From NCBI RefSeq assembly GCF_900188455.1, contig NZ_FZOL01000011.1, positions 62,001 to 126,000 on the forward strand: 64,000 nucleotides of DNA. Reading direction: 5' to 3'. This stretch comes from Pseudomonas japonica (GTDB taxonomy: Bacteria; Pseudomonadota; Gammaproteobacteria; Pseudomonadales; Pseudomonadaceae). Every line of letters begins with the position of its first letter. Within the stretch, counting starts at the first letter, position 1. The translations under genes and the position numbers were made by a program. This document shows, piece after piece, positions 1-8,787 of the stretch. Below the pieces are notes generated by a model that had not been told where the DNA came from, did no database searches, and saw only the letters and a program-made list of their open reading frames with translations.

Positions 1-2
1 CG

Positions 3-1355
3 CTGTTCACCACCACGGGCGAGCGCACCGACATCAAGCGCTCGTTCAACACCTCGCCGGACTGGGCCTACTACGATCGCCAGCAAAGCACGCTGTTCAC
101 CTCGCTGGAACACCACTTCGCCAATGGCTGGAGCGGCAAGCTGGAGTACAGCCACGCCCGCAACGACTACGACACGGTGGTCGCCTACATGAGCGGCGAT
201 ATCGACCCAGCCGACGGCAGCGGCGCCTTCATCATGCCGACCCGCTGGGCCTCCACGCCGACCCAGGACAATATCGACGCCTACCTCACCGGCGGCTTCG
301 AACTGCTGGGTCGCGAGCACGAGCTGATCGGCGGCGTCACCCTGTCGCGCATCGAGGAACGCGGCACGCCGAACTACGGTGGCTGGCAGCGCGCCAGTTC
401 CGGCTATGCCGGGAGCATCGACAACATCTTCGCCTGGGACGGCCACACCCCCACCCCGGTGTTCAACAAGGTCGGCGCCAGTGACCTGACCGAAACCCAG
501 TACGCCGCCTACCTGACCTCGCGCTGGCACCTGACCGACGCCGCCAGCCTGATCCTCGGCGCGCGGGTGGTGGACTGGAACCGCGACAGCAAGAGCTGGC
601 TGTACCGCACCGGCGCGGTGACCAAGGCCGAGCGCACTGAAACCGGCATCGTCATTCCCTACGCCGGCCTGGTCTACGACCTCGACGACACCTGGACCGC
701 CTACGCCAGCTACACGCAGATCTTCAACCCGCAGAACGCCAATATCCGCGACGTCAACGGCACCCCGCTGGATCCGCAGGAAGGCACCGGCTACGAGGTG
801 GGGATCAAGGCCGGCTTTCTCGACGACCGCCTGAACGCCAGCCTGGCGGTGTTCCGCGTCGAGCAGGACAACCTCGCCATCGCCGATGGCGGCAACCTGC
901 AACCCAGCGGGTTCCAGGCCTACAAGGCGGAAAGCGGGACCACCAGCGAGGGTGTGGAATTCGAACTCAACGGCGAGATCAGCGAGGGCTGGCAGGTCAG
1001 TGGCGGCTATTCGTACAGCGTCAGCTTCAATGCCGACGACAAGCGCATCGTCACCGAGATCCCGCGCAACAGCGCCAAGCTGTTCACCAGCTACCGCCTG
1101 CCGGGAGAACTGGACAGGCTGACCCTCGGCGGTGGGGTCAACTGGCAGAGCGAAGCCGGCTACGCCCTGAGCTACGCCACCACGCAGAGCAGCTACGCCA
1201 TCGCCAGCCTGATGGCGCGCTACCAGATCACCCCGGCGCTGTCGGCCACGCTCAACGTCAACAACCTGTTCGACAAGGAGTACCTGACCACCACCGCCGC
1301 CGGCCTGTATGGCGCGCCACGCAACTTCATGACGACCCTGCGCTACGCCTACTGA
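3..1355 (+). CDS. TonB-dependent siderophore receptor, C-terminal part (5' end outside window)
   Basis: The reading frame is open from the window edge to the stop at 1353-1355, so this is the last ~450 residues of a receptor that starts upstream. It reads as outer-membrane beta-barrel: alternating aromatic strands, YEVGIKAGFLDDRLNASLAVF, a LNVNNLFDKEYLTT segment, and a terminal strand ending in aromatic Tyr (TTLRYAY). These are typical of ferric-siderophore receptors of the FpvA/FhuE kind, which take up iron chelates using TonB energy. The plug and any signalling domain lie outside the window, so ligand and transducer status cannot be judged. Its 3' end overlaps the convergent gene at 1349 by 7 bp. 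Confidence 0.9.
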   Translation: MFTTTGERTDIKRSFNTSPDWAYYDRQQSTLFTSLEHHFANGWSGKLEYSHARNDYDTVVAYMSGDIDPADGSGAFIMPTRWASTPTQDNIDAYLTGGFELLGREHELIGGVTLSRIEERGTPNYGGWQRASSGYAGSIDNIFAWDGHTPTPVFNKVGASDLTETQYAAYLTSRWHLTDAASLILGARVVDWNRDSKSWLYRTGAVTKAERTETGIVIPYAGLVYDLDDTWTAYASYTQIFNPQNANIRDVNGTPLDPQEGTGYEVGIKAGFLDDRLNASLAVFRVEQDNLAIADGGNLQPSGFQAYKAESGTTSEGVEFELNGEISEGWQVSGGYSYSVSFNADDKRIVTEIPRNSAKLFTSYRLPGELDRLTLGGGVNWQSEAGYALSYATTQSSYAIASLMARYQITPALSATLNVNNLFDKEYLTTTAAGLYGAPRNFMTTLRYAY

Positions 1356-2431
1356 AGCAGGCGGGCCACCTGGTCGAGGGAGCCTTCGACCTCTCCCGGC
1401 AGCAGTTTCAGGTCGGTGACCTTGCCACGCACCTCCACCTGCATCTTCGTCGGCTGGCCTTCGCCGTCGCCGAGGATGCGGTAGGTGGTGTCGCCACGGA
1501 CGAAGCTCAACTGGCGCTTGGCGGCATCGTAGACGATGCGCTCGCCGGCGTTTTCCGGGTAGAGCAGGACCGCCTCGTCGTTCTTGTCCACGGCGACGTA
1601 GGCCGGTTTCTCATCGTTCGGGCTCTCGAACAGGATGATGCGCTTGCCCGCCGGGGCCAGGCGGAACGCCAGCAGGACCGTGGGTGGATCCTCGGTATTC
1701 CAGTAGCGCCGGGTGCTGCTCACCAGCTTGCCGTCGCGGTTCTCGCCGAGGGTCTCGACCACCAGCCCGGAGGGGTCGTTGTGGCCGATGCCGCTGCGGG
1801 TCCTGAGCACCGGCTCACCGTTTTCCAGGGCGTAGGTGCTGAACTCGTGCCAGCAGCAGCCATCCTTGGTGAATACGCTGATCTCGCGGGCCTTCTCGTC
1901 CACCTCGAACAGGCCGCAGTAGTTCTGCGCCAGTTCGGTGAAGGAGGCGCTGTGGCGGAAACCGTCGGCGGTGCCGAGGAAGACCTGGTAGGACGGGCCG
2001 TGGTAGCAACTGAACTGGCCATCCATCAGCGCCAGGTCCTTGATGCCGTCGAGGTTGAAATCCTGGTAGATCAATACGCTCTGTTCGCCATAAGGCAGTT
2101 CGTGGACATTGGCGCGCACTTCTTCCGAGCCGGTCTGCTGGTCCAGCACCAGTTCCTCGGAACGCACCTGGATCAGCACCGCGCCGCTCTGCTTGTCATG
2201 GACGCTGATGATGCCGGGACGGAAGACATCGTCCTGGTCACTGATTTCCAGGGTCGCGCGGTAGCGCTCGGAGAAGTTCTCCAGCGGGTAGGTGGAGCGC
2301 GGCAGGCTCTGGAAATGCGCGCTGTCCAGTTCGCCGAAGGTTTCGCTGGCGAAGGTGGACAGTGACGCGAATGCGGCGAGGCCGCAGGCAAGCAGGCGAA
2401 CCAGGGTTCGCGGGAGGGGTGAGGCCCGCAC
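1349..2431 (-). CDS. Exported hypothetical protein with FG-GAP/VCBS-like segment
   Basis: About 360 aa. I chose the GTG at 2431 over the ATG at 2497 because GGAG lies about 7 nt upstream and translation then begins directly with a signal peptide (basic RASPLPRTLVR, hydrophobic LLACGLAAFASLSTFA, likely cleavage after FA-S). The mature protein contains DFNLDGIKDLAL, a calcium-loop-like motif seen in FG-GAP/VCBS repeats, and several cysteines around a CCWHEF segment that could form disulfides in the periplasm. No enzyme motif is visible. It converges on the receptor gene and has no obvious operon partner. Function unknown. Confidence 0.75.
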   Translation of the reverse strand: MRASPLPRTLVRLLACGLAAFASLSTFASETFGELDSAHFQSLPRSTYPLENFSERYRATLEISDQDDVFRPGIISVHDKQSGAVLIQVRSEELVLDQQTGSEEVRANVHELPYGEQSVLIYQDFNLDGIKDLALMDGQFSCYHGPSYQVFLGTADGFRHSASFTELAQNYCGLFEVDEKAREISVFTKDGCCWHEFSTYALENGEPVLRTRSGIGHNDPSGLVVETLGENRDGKLVSSTRRYWNTEDPPTVLLAFRLAPAGKRIILFESPNDEKPAYVAVDKNDEAVLLYPENAGERIVYDAAKRQLSFVRGDTTYRILGDGEGQPTKMQVEVRGKVTDLKLLPGEVEGSLDQVARLLQ

Positions 2432-2520
2432 GGGGAGACTCCTGTCTGGTGAGGCGGAAAGCGGGGATTCTAGCGGCAAATCTGGCAAAATCCCCATCCT
2501 CCAGTGAAAAGGAATTCTCC

Positions 2521-2934
2521 ATGCTCCCCAACAAAGCCTGCGTCGTCCTCCTCGACGACGCGCGGCGCCTTCTGCTGTTCCGTCATCCGCGGGGCGATGT
2601 GCAACTGGTCAAGGGCACCATCGAAGCCGACGAAGCGCCTGACCATGCCGCCCTGCGCGAGCTCAAGGAAGAATCCGGGATCACCCCGGCCAGGGTCCTG
2701 CGCGACCTCGGCTGCTGGAATGCCGGGCACCGTGACCAGGTCTGGTCGTTCCACCTCTGCGCGACGGACCTGGCCCTGCCGGAACAGTGGTCGCACCAGA
2801 CCGAAGACGACAACGGGCATGTCTTCGCCTTTTTCTGGGCGCCGCTCGACGACCTGCCCTTCGACGAATGCCATCCACTGTTTCGCCGGGCCCTGAGTTA
2901 TGTGCTGGAGGCGCTGGACAAGCCAGCGCCTTGA
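2521..2934 (+). CDS. NUDIX hydrolase
   Basis: 137 aa from the ATG at 2521, preceded by AAGGA about 8 nt upstream; an upstream in-frame extension is GC-rich read-through. The Nudix box is complete: G32, E38, then R46-E47-L48-x-E50-E51-x-G53, matching GX5EX7REUXEEXGU. The family hydrolyses nucleoside diphosphates linked to another moiety, using the box to bind Mg2+. The protein is short with no extra domain, so the substrate (NTP, Ap4A or other) cannot be predicted. It stands alone upstream of the ars operon. Confidence 0.9.
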   Translation: MLPNKACVVLLDDARRLLLFRHPRGDVQLVKGTIEADEAPDHAALRELKEESGITPARVLRDLGCWNAGHRDQVWSFHLCATDLALPEQWSHQTEDDNGHVFAFFWAPLDDLPFDECHPLFRRALSYVLEALDKPAP

Positions 2935-2999
2935 TTCGGCGCGGCCGTCCAGCGACCGCATCTGGAAATTCCTGCAATCCAGGCTTGCCATATATATGG

Positions 3000-3011
3000 A
3001 TATACGTATAT
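3000..3011. promoter_or_regulatory. Candidate ArsR operator in the ars promoter
   Basis: ATATACGTATAT is a perfect 12-bp palindrome in a strongly AT-rich island (2991-3028) between GC-rich genes, 28 bp before arsR. A second GTATAT half-site follows at about 3022. ArsR/SmtB repressors commonly bind such AT-rich inverted repeats over their own promoter. The assignment rests on position and symmetry only. Confidence 0.6.
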
Positions 3012-3039
3012 TTGACTTTCCGTATATGAAGCCCTCGCA

Positions 3040-3384
3040 ATGATCACACCTCCCGAACTGTTCAAGAGCCTGGCCGACGAAACCCGCGCCCGCGCCACGT
3101 TGCTGATCGTCGAGCACGGCGAACTGTGCGTGTGCGAACTGATGTGCGCGCTGGCCGACAGCCAACCGAAGATCAGCCGCCACCTCGCCCAGTTGCGCGG
3201 CGCCGGCGTGCTGCTGGATCGGCGCCAGGGCCAGTGGGTCTATTACCGCATCAACCCGCAATTGCCGGCGTGGATCCACCAGGTCCTGGCCGTCACCCGG
3301 CACACCAACGCGGGCTGGCTGCAGGCCGACAACGCCCGCCTCGCCAACATGGATGGCCGCCCCGCGCGCGCCGTCTGCTGCTGA
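3040..3384 (+). CDS. arsR: Arsenic-responsive repressor ArsR
   Basis: 114 aa winged-helix regulator of the ArsR/SmtB family. The recognition helix region (SQPKISRHLAQLRGAGVL) and the wing (RRQGQWVYYRI) are clear. Cys30 and Cys32 in ELCVCEL form the As(III)/Sb(III) site on the DNA-binding helix, so metalloid binding should release the operator. It is the first gene of arsRBC, 15 bp before arsB. A strong Shine-Dalgarno is not obvious before the ATG. Confidence 0.95.
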   Translation: MITPPELFKSLADETRARATLLIVEHGELCVCELMCALADSQPKISRHLAQLRGAGVLLDRRQGQWVYYRINPQLPAWIHQVLAVTRHTNAGWLQADNARLANMDGRPARAVCC

Positions 3385-3399
3385 GGACACGCCTCCGTC

Positions 3400-4683
3400 A
3401 TGCTGCTCGCCGCCAGCGTCTTTCTCTTCACCCTGGTCCTGGTCATCTGGCAACCCCGCGGTCTGGGCGTCGGCTGGAGCGCCAGCCTCGGTGCCCTGCT
3501 CGCCCTGCTCAGCGGCGTGGTGTCGCTGCAGGATATCCCCGCCGTGTGGGCGATCATCTGGAACGCCACCGCCACCTTCATCGCCATCATCATCGTCAGC
3601 CTGCTGCTGGACGAGGCCGGCTTCTTCGAATGGGCCGCCCTGCATGTGGCGCGCTGGGCCAGGGGCGACGGGCGCCGGCTGTTCGCCTTCAGCATCCTGC
3701 TCGGTGCCGCCGTGTCGGCGCTGTTCGCCAACGATGGCGCGGCGCTGATCCTCACCCCCATCGTCATGTCCATGCTCCTGGCCCTGCGCTTCTCGCCGGC
3801 GGCGACCCTGGCCTTCGTCATGGCCGCCGGCTTCATCGCCGACACCGCCAGCCTGCCGCTGGTGGTGTCGAACCTGGTGAACATCGTGTCCGCCGACTAT
3901 TTCGGCCTGGGCTTCAACCAGTACGCCGCGGTGATGCTGCCGGTGAACCTGGCCGCGGTGAGCGCCACCCTGCTGGTGCTGTGGCTGTACTTCCGCCGTG
4001 ATATCCCGCGCAACTATGCGCTGGACGAGGTCAAGCTGCCGGCCATGGCGATCCGTGACCGCGCCACCTTCCGGGTCGGCTGGCTGGTGCTGCTGGCCTT
4101 GCTCGCCGGCCTGTTCATCCTCGAACCGCTGGGTGTTCCGGTCAGCGCGGTGGCCGCCGTCTGCGCCGCGGTGCTGTTCGCCGTTGCCGCCCGCGGGCAC
4201 GTGATCTCGACCCGCCGCGTGCTGCGCGAGGCGCCCTGGCAGATCGTGGTGTTTTCCCTGGGCATGTACCTGGTGGTGTACGGCCTGCGCAATGCCGGGC
4301 TGACCGAGTCGCTGACCGGCCTGCTCGACCGTCTCGCCAATCATGGCCTGTGGGCCGCGACCCTGGGCACCGGGCTGATCGCCGCGCTGCTGTCGTCGGT
4401 GATGAACAACCTGCCCAGCGTGCTGATCGGCGCCCTGTCGATCCACGACAGCCAGGCCCACGGCGTGGTCCGCGAGGCGATGATCTACGCCAATGTCATC
4501 GGCTGCGACCTCGGGCCCAAGATCACCCCCATCGGCAGCCTCGCCACCCTGCTCTGGCTGCATGTGCTGGCGCGCAAGGGTGTGCGCATCACCTGGGGCT
4601 ATTACTTCAAGGTGGGCATCCTGCTGACCCTGCCGGTGCTGCTGATCACCCTATCGGCCCTGGCCTTGCGCCTGAGCCTCTGA
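3400..4683 (+). CDS. arsB: Arsenite efflux transporter ArsB
   Basis: 427 aa inner-membrane protein with about 11-12 hydrophobic helices, the usual size for ArsB of the ion-transporter superfamily. It exports As(OH)3/Sb(OH)3 using the proton gradient. Family segments include [14 protein letters not shown], a [14 protein letters not shown] stretch and a late [20 protein letters not shown] motif. It sits between arsR and arsC with short gaps and is surely co-transcribed with them. No arsA ATPase gene is present, so it should work as a secondary transporter. Confidence 0.95.
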   Translation: MLLAASVFLFTLVLVIWQPRGLGVGWSASLGALLALLSGVVSLQDIPAVWAIIWNATATFIAIIIVSLLLDEAGFFEWAALHVARWARGDGRRLFAFSILLGAAVSALFANDGAALILTPIVMSMLLALRFSPAATLAFVMAAGFIADTASLPLVVSNLVNIVSADYFGLGFNQYAAVMLPVNLAAVSATLLVLWLYFRRDIPRNYALDEVKLPAMAIRDRATFRVGWLVLLALLAGLFILEPLGVPVSAVAAVCAAVLFAVAARGHVISTRRVLREAPWQIVVFSLGMYLVVYGLRNAGLTESLTGLLDRLANHGLWAATLGTGLIAALLSSVMNNLPSVLIGALSIHDSQAHGVVREAMIYANVIGCDLGPKITPIGSLATLLWLHVLARKGVRITWGYYFKVGILLTLPVLLITLSALALRLSL

Positions 4684-4699
4684 TCTGAGTGGAGTTGTC

Positions 4700-5170
4700 A
4701 TGCGAGTCCTGTTCATGTGTACCGCCAACAGTTGCCGCAGCATTCTGTCCGAAGCCCTGTTCAATCACCTGGCGCCGGCCGGATTCGAGGCCGTCAGCGC
4801 CGGCAGCTTTCCCCGTGGCGCAGTCCTGCCGCGTAGCCTGCTGACCCTCGAACGGGCCGGCATCGCCACCCGCGGACTGGCGAGCAAGGGCAACGAGGCG
4901 TTCGCCGACAATCCGCCGGACATCGTCATCACCGTCTGCGACAATGCGGCCGGCGAGGCCTGTCCGCTCTGGTTCGGACCGGCGCTGAAGGCCCATTGGG
5001 GCCTGGCGGATCCGTCCGAGGTGGACGGCGACGAGGCACGGATCGAGGCGGCCTTCACCGCCACCCTGGCCACCATCGAGACCCGTTGCCGGGCGTTTTT
5101 CGCCTTGCCGTTCGAACGCCTCGACCGCGAAAGCCTCCAACGTGAGCTGGAACGTATCGCCACCCTCTGA
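4700..5170 (+). CDS. arsC: Arsenate reductase ArsC, low-molecular-weight phosphatase type
   Basis: 156 aa. The N-terminus holds the P-loop CTANSCR (Cys7 nucleophile, Arg13). Cys80 and Cys88 lie in TVCDNAAGEACP and the acid Asp104 in ADPSE. This spacing matches the Cys10/Cys82/Cys89/Asp105 arrangement of the S. aureus enzyme, which reduces arsenate to arsenite through a cysteine relay regenerated by thioredoxin. The product is then exported by ArsB. GGAG lies upstream of the start. Confidence 0.93.
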   Translation: MRVLFMCTANSCRSILSEALFNHLAPAGFEAVSAGSFPRGAVLPRSLLTLERAGIATRGLASKGNEAFADNPPDIVITVCDNAAGEACPLWFGPALKAHWGLADPSEVDGDEARIEAAFTATLATIETRCRAFFALPFERLDRESLQRELERIATL

Positions 5171-5188
5171 AACGGAGCCGGGAATGCC

Positions 5189-5746
5189 ATGACGCCGCTG
5201 CCACTTCGCCCTTGCGCCCTGGGGCCCCTGCTCAAACGCTGGCGCCTGCTGCATCGGGTCAAGCAGAGCCATGCCGCCGAAATGTTCAAGGTCTCCCAGT
5301 CGACCATCTCGCGCTGGGAGTCCGGCATGCAGGAGGCCGAGCCCGAACAGCGCGCGCACATCGAAATGCTCCTGCGCGCCCGCCTCGACAGCGCGGCGGA
5401 CCAGGCCCTGGCACGCTTGGTCAACACCAGCGCGCAGCCGGTGCACCTGGTCTGCGACCTCAGCCACCGGCTGCTCGCCTGCTCGCCGTCCCGTGCCGCG
5501 GAATTCAGCGTGCCCGTCGGGCAACTACTGGGGCGCTCGCTGTGGCCCTTCGTCACCGAGCAGATCGCCGCCCAGGAGGCCCGCCTCGACAGCCTCGGCT
5601 GGCGCGACGGCCTGGCGCCGCCGGCGCTGGAGTTCGCCACCGGGGCGAACGCTTCGCTGCTGGTGCCGATCCAGCACAGCCAGTGCCGCTGGACGCGGCT
5701 GGCGCTGTCGGACGGGTCGATGGCGCGAATGGTCGAGACGCTCTGA
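5189..5746 (+). CDS. XRE-type helix-turn-helix regulator downstream of arsC
   Basis: 185 aa. Residues about 9-55 form a Cro/CI-type HTH (QSHAAEMFKVSQSTISRWESG). The rest resembles a small ligand-sensing domain (VHLVCDLSHRLLACSPSRAAEF... to about 160), possibly PAS-like, with no catalytic motif. It follows arsC by 18 bp on the same strand and is followed by a hairpin, so it is probably the last gene of the ars transcript. An XRE regulator at this place is not a standard ars component; a link to arsenic is inferred from position only. Confidence 0.8.
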   Translation: MTPLPLRPCALGPLLKRWRLLHRVKQSHAAEMFKVSQSTISRWESGMQEAEPEQRAHIEMLLRARLDSAADQALARLVNTSAQPVHLVCDLSHRLLACSPSRAAEFSVPVGQLLGRSLWPFVTEQIAAQEARLDSLGWRDGLAPPALEFATGANASLLVPIQHSQCRWTRLALSDGSMARMVETL

Positions 5747-5775
5747 GCGCCCACGCATAATTCATGCGTGGACGC
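5747..5775 (+). terminator. Hairpin after the ars/XRE operon
   Basis: CCACGCAT (5751-5758), loop AATTC, ATGCGTGG (5764-5771) form a perfect 8-bp stem, with extra GCG/CGC pairing at the base. There is no long U-tract, so it may be a weak terminator or a transcript end stabiliser. Confidence 0.5.
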
Positions 5776-5829
5776 TGTCCGCGGCCTCGCGCAGGATGCC
5801 CGCTCCCGCGCACAACACAGGCCATCCCC

Positions 5830-6408
5830 ATGAACAGCCAAGGTATCCACGGCAAACTCGCGTTCCTGCGTGAAGCCGAACGTCTGAAAGACGTCCTGCG
5901 CAGCGCCCACACCTCCACCGGCCGGCGCGAGAGCACCGCCGAACACAGCTGGCGCCTGGCCCTGCTGGCCCTGGTGTTCGCGGAAGACCTCGGCCCCCTG
6001 GATATCACCAAGGTGCTCAAGCTGTGCCTGATCCATGATCTGGGCGAAGCGCTGGGCGGTGACATTCCGGCGGTGCAGGCGCAGGTCCATGGCGACAAGG
6101 ACGCCAACGAACGCCAGGACCTGCTGACCCTCACCGCGTCCCTGGAACCGGCGCTGCAGGCCGACTTCCTCGCCCTGTTCGACGAATACCAGGCCGCCGC
6201 GACCGCCGAAGCCCAGGCGGTGAAGGCCCTCGACAAGCTGGAAACCATCCTCCAGCACAGCCAGGGCAACAACCCGGCGGACTTCGACTACGCCTTCAAT
6301 CTCGACTACGGCCGGCGCTACACCGACGCCACCCCGTTCCTCGCCGCGCTGCGCGAAATCCTCGACGAAGCGACCCGCGCGCGCCTGTCCGCGGCGCGCG
6401 CGGACTGA
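5830..6408 (+). CDS. HD-domain phosphohydrolase (HDDC2/YfbR-like)
   Basis: 192 aa from the ATG at 5830; the in-frame ATG at 5764 lies inside the upstream hairpin and is unlikely. It has an HD metal centre: His39 (TAEHSWR), His69-Asp70 (CLIHDLGEALGGDIP) and a distal Asp. The HDDC2/YfbR group includes 5'-deoxynucleotidases that dephosphorylate dNMPs. The exact substrate is inferred only at family level. Single gene, with no clear partner. Confidence 0.85.
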   Translation: MNSQGIHGKLAFLREAERLKDVLRSAHTSTGRRESTAEHSWRLALLALVFAEDLGPLDITKVLKLCLIHDLGEALGGDIPAVQAQVHGDKDANERQDLLTLTASLEPALQADFLALFDEYQAAATAEAQAVKALDKLETILQHSQGNNPADFDYAFNLDYGRRYTDATPFLAALREILDEATRARLSAARAD

Positions 6409-6507
6409 GCGGCGCCACCCGGCGGCCGGCGGCGAAACAGGACAAGACATCCCGGCGAAAAACCGGATAATGGCCGCCAAATTCGATTCGCCCGCTACGG
6501 TACCCGC

Positions 6508-8703
6508 ATGGAAATCAAGGTCAACTTTCTCGACAACCTCCGACTCGAAGCCAAATTCGACGACTTCACGGTGATTGCCGACCAGCCCATCCGCTACAAG
6601 GGCGACGGTTCGGCACCGGGGCCGTTCGACTATTTCCTGGCTTCCTCGGCGTTGTGCGCGGCCTATTTCGTCAAGCTGTACTGCCAGACCCGGGACATCC
6701 CCACCGACAATATCCGCCTGTCGCAGAACAACATCGTCGACCCGGAGAACCGCTACGCGCAGATCTTCAAGATCCAGGTCGAGCTGCCGGCGGACATCTC
6801 CGAGAAGGACCGCCAGGGCATCCTGCGCTCCATCGACCGCTGCACGGTGAAGAAAGTCGTGCAGACCGGCCCCGAGTTCATCATCGAGGAAGTCGACAAC
6901 CTCGACGCCGACGCCCAGGCCCTGCTGATGCCGAGCCTCGACGCGCAAGGCAGCACGCGCATCGCCGGCAAGGACCTGCCGCTGGAAGAGACCATCGGCA
7001 ACATGTCGCGAATCCTCGCCGACCTGGGGATGAAGATCGAGATCGCCTCCTGGCGCAACATCGTGCCCAACGTCTGGTCCCTGCACATCCGCGACGCACA
7101 GTCGCCGCTGTGCTTCACCAACGGCAAGGGCGCGAGCAAGGAAAGCGCGCTGGCCTCGGCCCTGGGCGAGTTCATCGAGCGGCTGAACTGCAACTTCTTC
7201 TACAACGACCAGTTCTGGGGCGAGGACATCGCCAACGCCGAGTTCGTCCACTACCCGAACGAGCGCTGGTTCAAACCGGGGCGCAAGGACGCCCTGCCGC
7301 AGGAGGTCCTCGACGCCTACTGCCTGGCGATCTACAACCCCGACGGCGAGCTGCTCGGCTCGCACCTGTACGACACCAACTCGGGCAATGTCGAGCGCGG
7401 TATCTGCTGCCTGCCCTATGTGCGTCAGTCCGACGGCGAGACGGTGTACTTCCCGTCCAACCTGATCGAGAACCTGTACCTGAGCAACGGCATGAGCGCC
7501 GGCAACACCCTGGTCGAAGCCCAGGTGCAGTGCCTGTCGGAGATCTTCGAGCGCGCGGTGAAACGGGAAATCCTCGAAGGCGAACTGGCCCTGCCGGACG
7601 TACCGCAGGAGGTGCTGGCCAAGTACCCGGGCATCCTCGCCGGCATCCAGGGCCTTGAGGAGCAAGGCTTCCCGGTACTGGTCAAGGATGCGTCACTGGG
7701 CGGCGAGTTCCCGGTGATGTGCGTGACCCTGATGAACCCGCGCACCGGCGGTGTGTTCGCCTCCTTCGGTGCCCATCCGAGCTTCGAGGTGGCGCTGGAG
7801 CGCAGCCTGACCGAACTGCTCCAGGGGCGCAGCTTCGAGGGCCTCAACGACCTGCCGCAGCCGACCTTCGAAAGCCATGCGCTGATGGAGCCGAACAACT
7901 TCGTCGAGCACTTCATCGATTCCAGCGGCGTGGTCTCGTGGCGCTTCTTCAGCGCGAAGTCCGACTTCGAATTCGTCGAGTGGGACTTCTCCGGCCACGG
8001 CGAGGACTCCAACGCCGAGGAAGCCGCGACCCTGTTCGGCATCCTCGAAGGCATGGGCAAGGAGGTCTACATGGCCACCTACGACCACCTCGGCGCGGCG
8101 GCCTGTCGCATCCTGGTGCCCGGCTACTCGGAAATCTACCCGGTGGACGACCTGATCTGGGACAACACCAACAAGGCGCTGTTCTTCCGCGAGGACATCC
8201 TCAACCTGCACCGCCTGGATGACGATGAACTGGAAAGCCTGCTGGAGCGCCTGCTGGAATCGGAGCTGGACGAATACACCGAGATCAAGACCCTGATCGG
8301 CATCGAGTTCGACGACAACACGGTGTGGGGCCAGCTGACCGTGCTGGAACTGAAGATCCTGATCCAGGTGGCGCTGAAGAAGTTCGACGATGCCAAGGAA
8401 CTGGTGGAGATGTTCCTGCAGTACAACGACAACACCGTCGAGCGCGGGCTGTTCTACCAGGCGCTGAACGTGGTGCTGGAAGTGGAGCTGGACAACGAAC
8501 TGGAGATGGCCGACTACGAGGTCAATTTCCGCCGCATGTTCGGTGCCGCGCGGATGGATGCGGTGCTCGGCTCGGTGGCCGGCAGCGTGCGCTTCCACGG
8601 CCTGACGCCGACCAGCATGAAACTCGAAGGGCTGGACCGGCATCTGCGCCTGGTGGAGAGCTACCGCAAGCTGCATGCGGCGCGGGCGGCCAGTCGGGGC
8701 TGA
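6508..8703 (+). CDS. OsmC domain / YcaO domain fusion protein
   Basis: 731 aa. Residues about 1-140 form an OsmC/Ohr-like domain (GDGSAPGPFDYFLASSALCAAYF), and from about 165 to the end the protein follows the architecture and many motifs of E. coli YcaO (VPNVWSVHIRD-like start, FTNGKGASKESALASALGEFIERL, SFGAHPSFEVALERSLTELLQGR). YcaO proteins are ATP-dependent cyclodehydratase-like enzymes; in E. coli YcaO is linked to beta-methylthiolation of ribosomal protein S12, and other members act on peptides. The OsmC domain may add thiol or peroxide chemistry. It is monocistronic, with no RiPP precursor or maturation genes nearby. Confidence 0.9.
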   Translation: MEIKVNFLDNLRLEAKFDDFTVIADQPIRYKGDGSAPGPFDYFLASSALCAAYFVKLYCQTRDIPTDNIRLSQNNIVDPENRYAQIFKIQVELPADISEKDRQGILRSIDRCTVKKVVQTGPEFIIEEVDNLDADAQALLMPSLDAQGSTRIAGKDLPLEETIGNMSRILADLGMKIEIASWRNIVPNVWSLHIRDAQSPLCFTNGKGASKESALASALGEFIERLNCNFFYNDQFWGEDIANAEFVHYPNERWFKPGRKDALPQEVLDAYCLAIYNPDGELLGSHLYDTNSGNVERGICCLPYVRQSDGETVYFPSNLIENLYLSNGMSAGNTLVEAQVQCLSEIFERAVKREILEGELALPDVPQEVLAKYPGILAGIQGLEEQGFPVLVKDASLGGEFPVMCVTLMNPRTGGVFASFGAHPSFEVALERSLTELLQGRSFEGLNDLPQPTFESHALMEPNNFVEHFIDSSGVVSWRFFSAKSDFEFVEWDFSGHGEDSNAEEAATLFGILEGMGKEVYMATYDHLGAAACRILVPGYSEIYPVDDLIWDNTNKALFFREDILNLHRLDDDELESLLERLLESELDEYTEIKTLIGIEFDDNTVWGQLTVLELKILIQVALKKFDDAKELVEMFLQYNDNTVERGLFYQALNVVLEVELDNELEMADYEVNFRRMFGAARMDAVLGSVAGSVRFHGLTPTSMKLEGLDRHLRLVESYRKLHAARAASRG

Positions 8704-8721
8704 ACCCGGCGCCGGGGATTC

Positions 8722-8759
8722 CAGGTGTGATGGCGGCCAGGCCGGCCGCCTCACACCTG
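8722..8759. terminator. Strong hairpin between converging genes
   Basis: AGGTGTGA-t-GGCGGCC pairs with GGCCGCC-TCACACCT with one bulged T and a short loop. It lies between the convergent OsmC-YcaO gene and the gene at 8788, so it could stop transcription from both sides, but neither strand shows a clear U-tract. Confidence 0.5.
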
Positions 8760-8787
8760 CCCGCCCTGTTCCGAAACGCCCCCCGTA

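Noticed and set aside
4765..7665. 966-codon open frame on the - strand across arsC, XRE and HD genes
   Set aside because: Shadow of GC-rich coding on the opposite strand; low-complexity composition, no domain, and it overlaps five well-supported genes.
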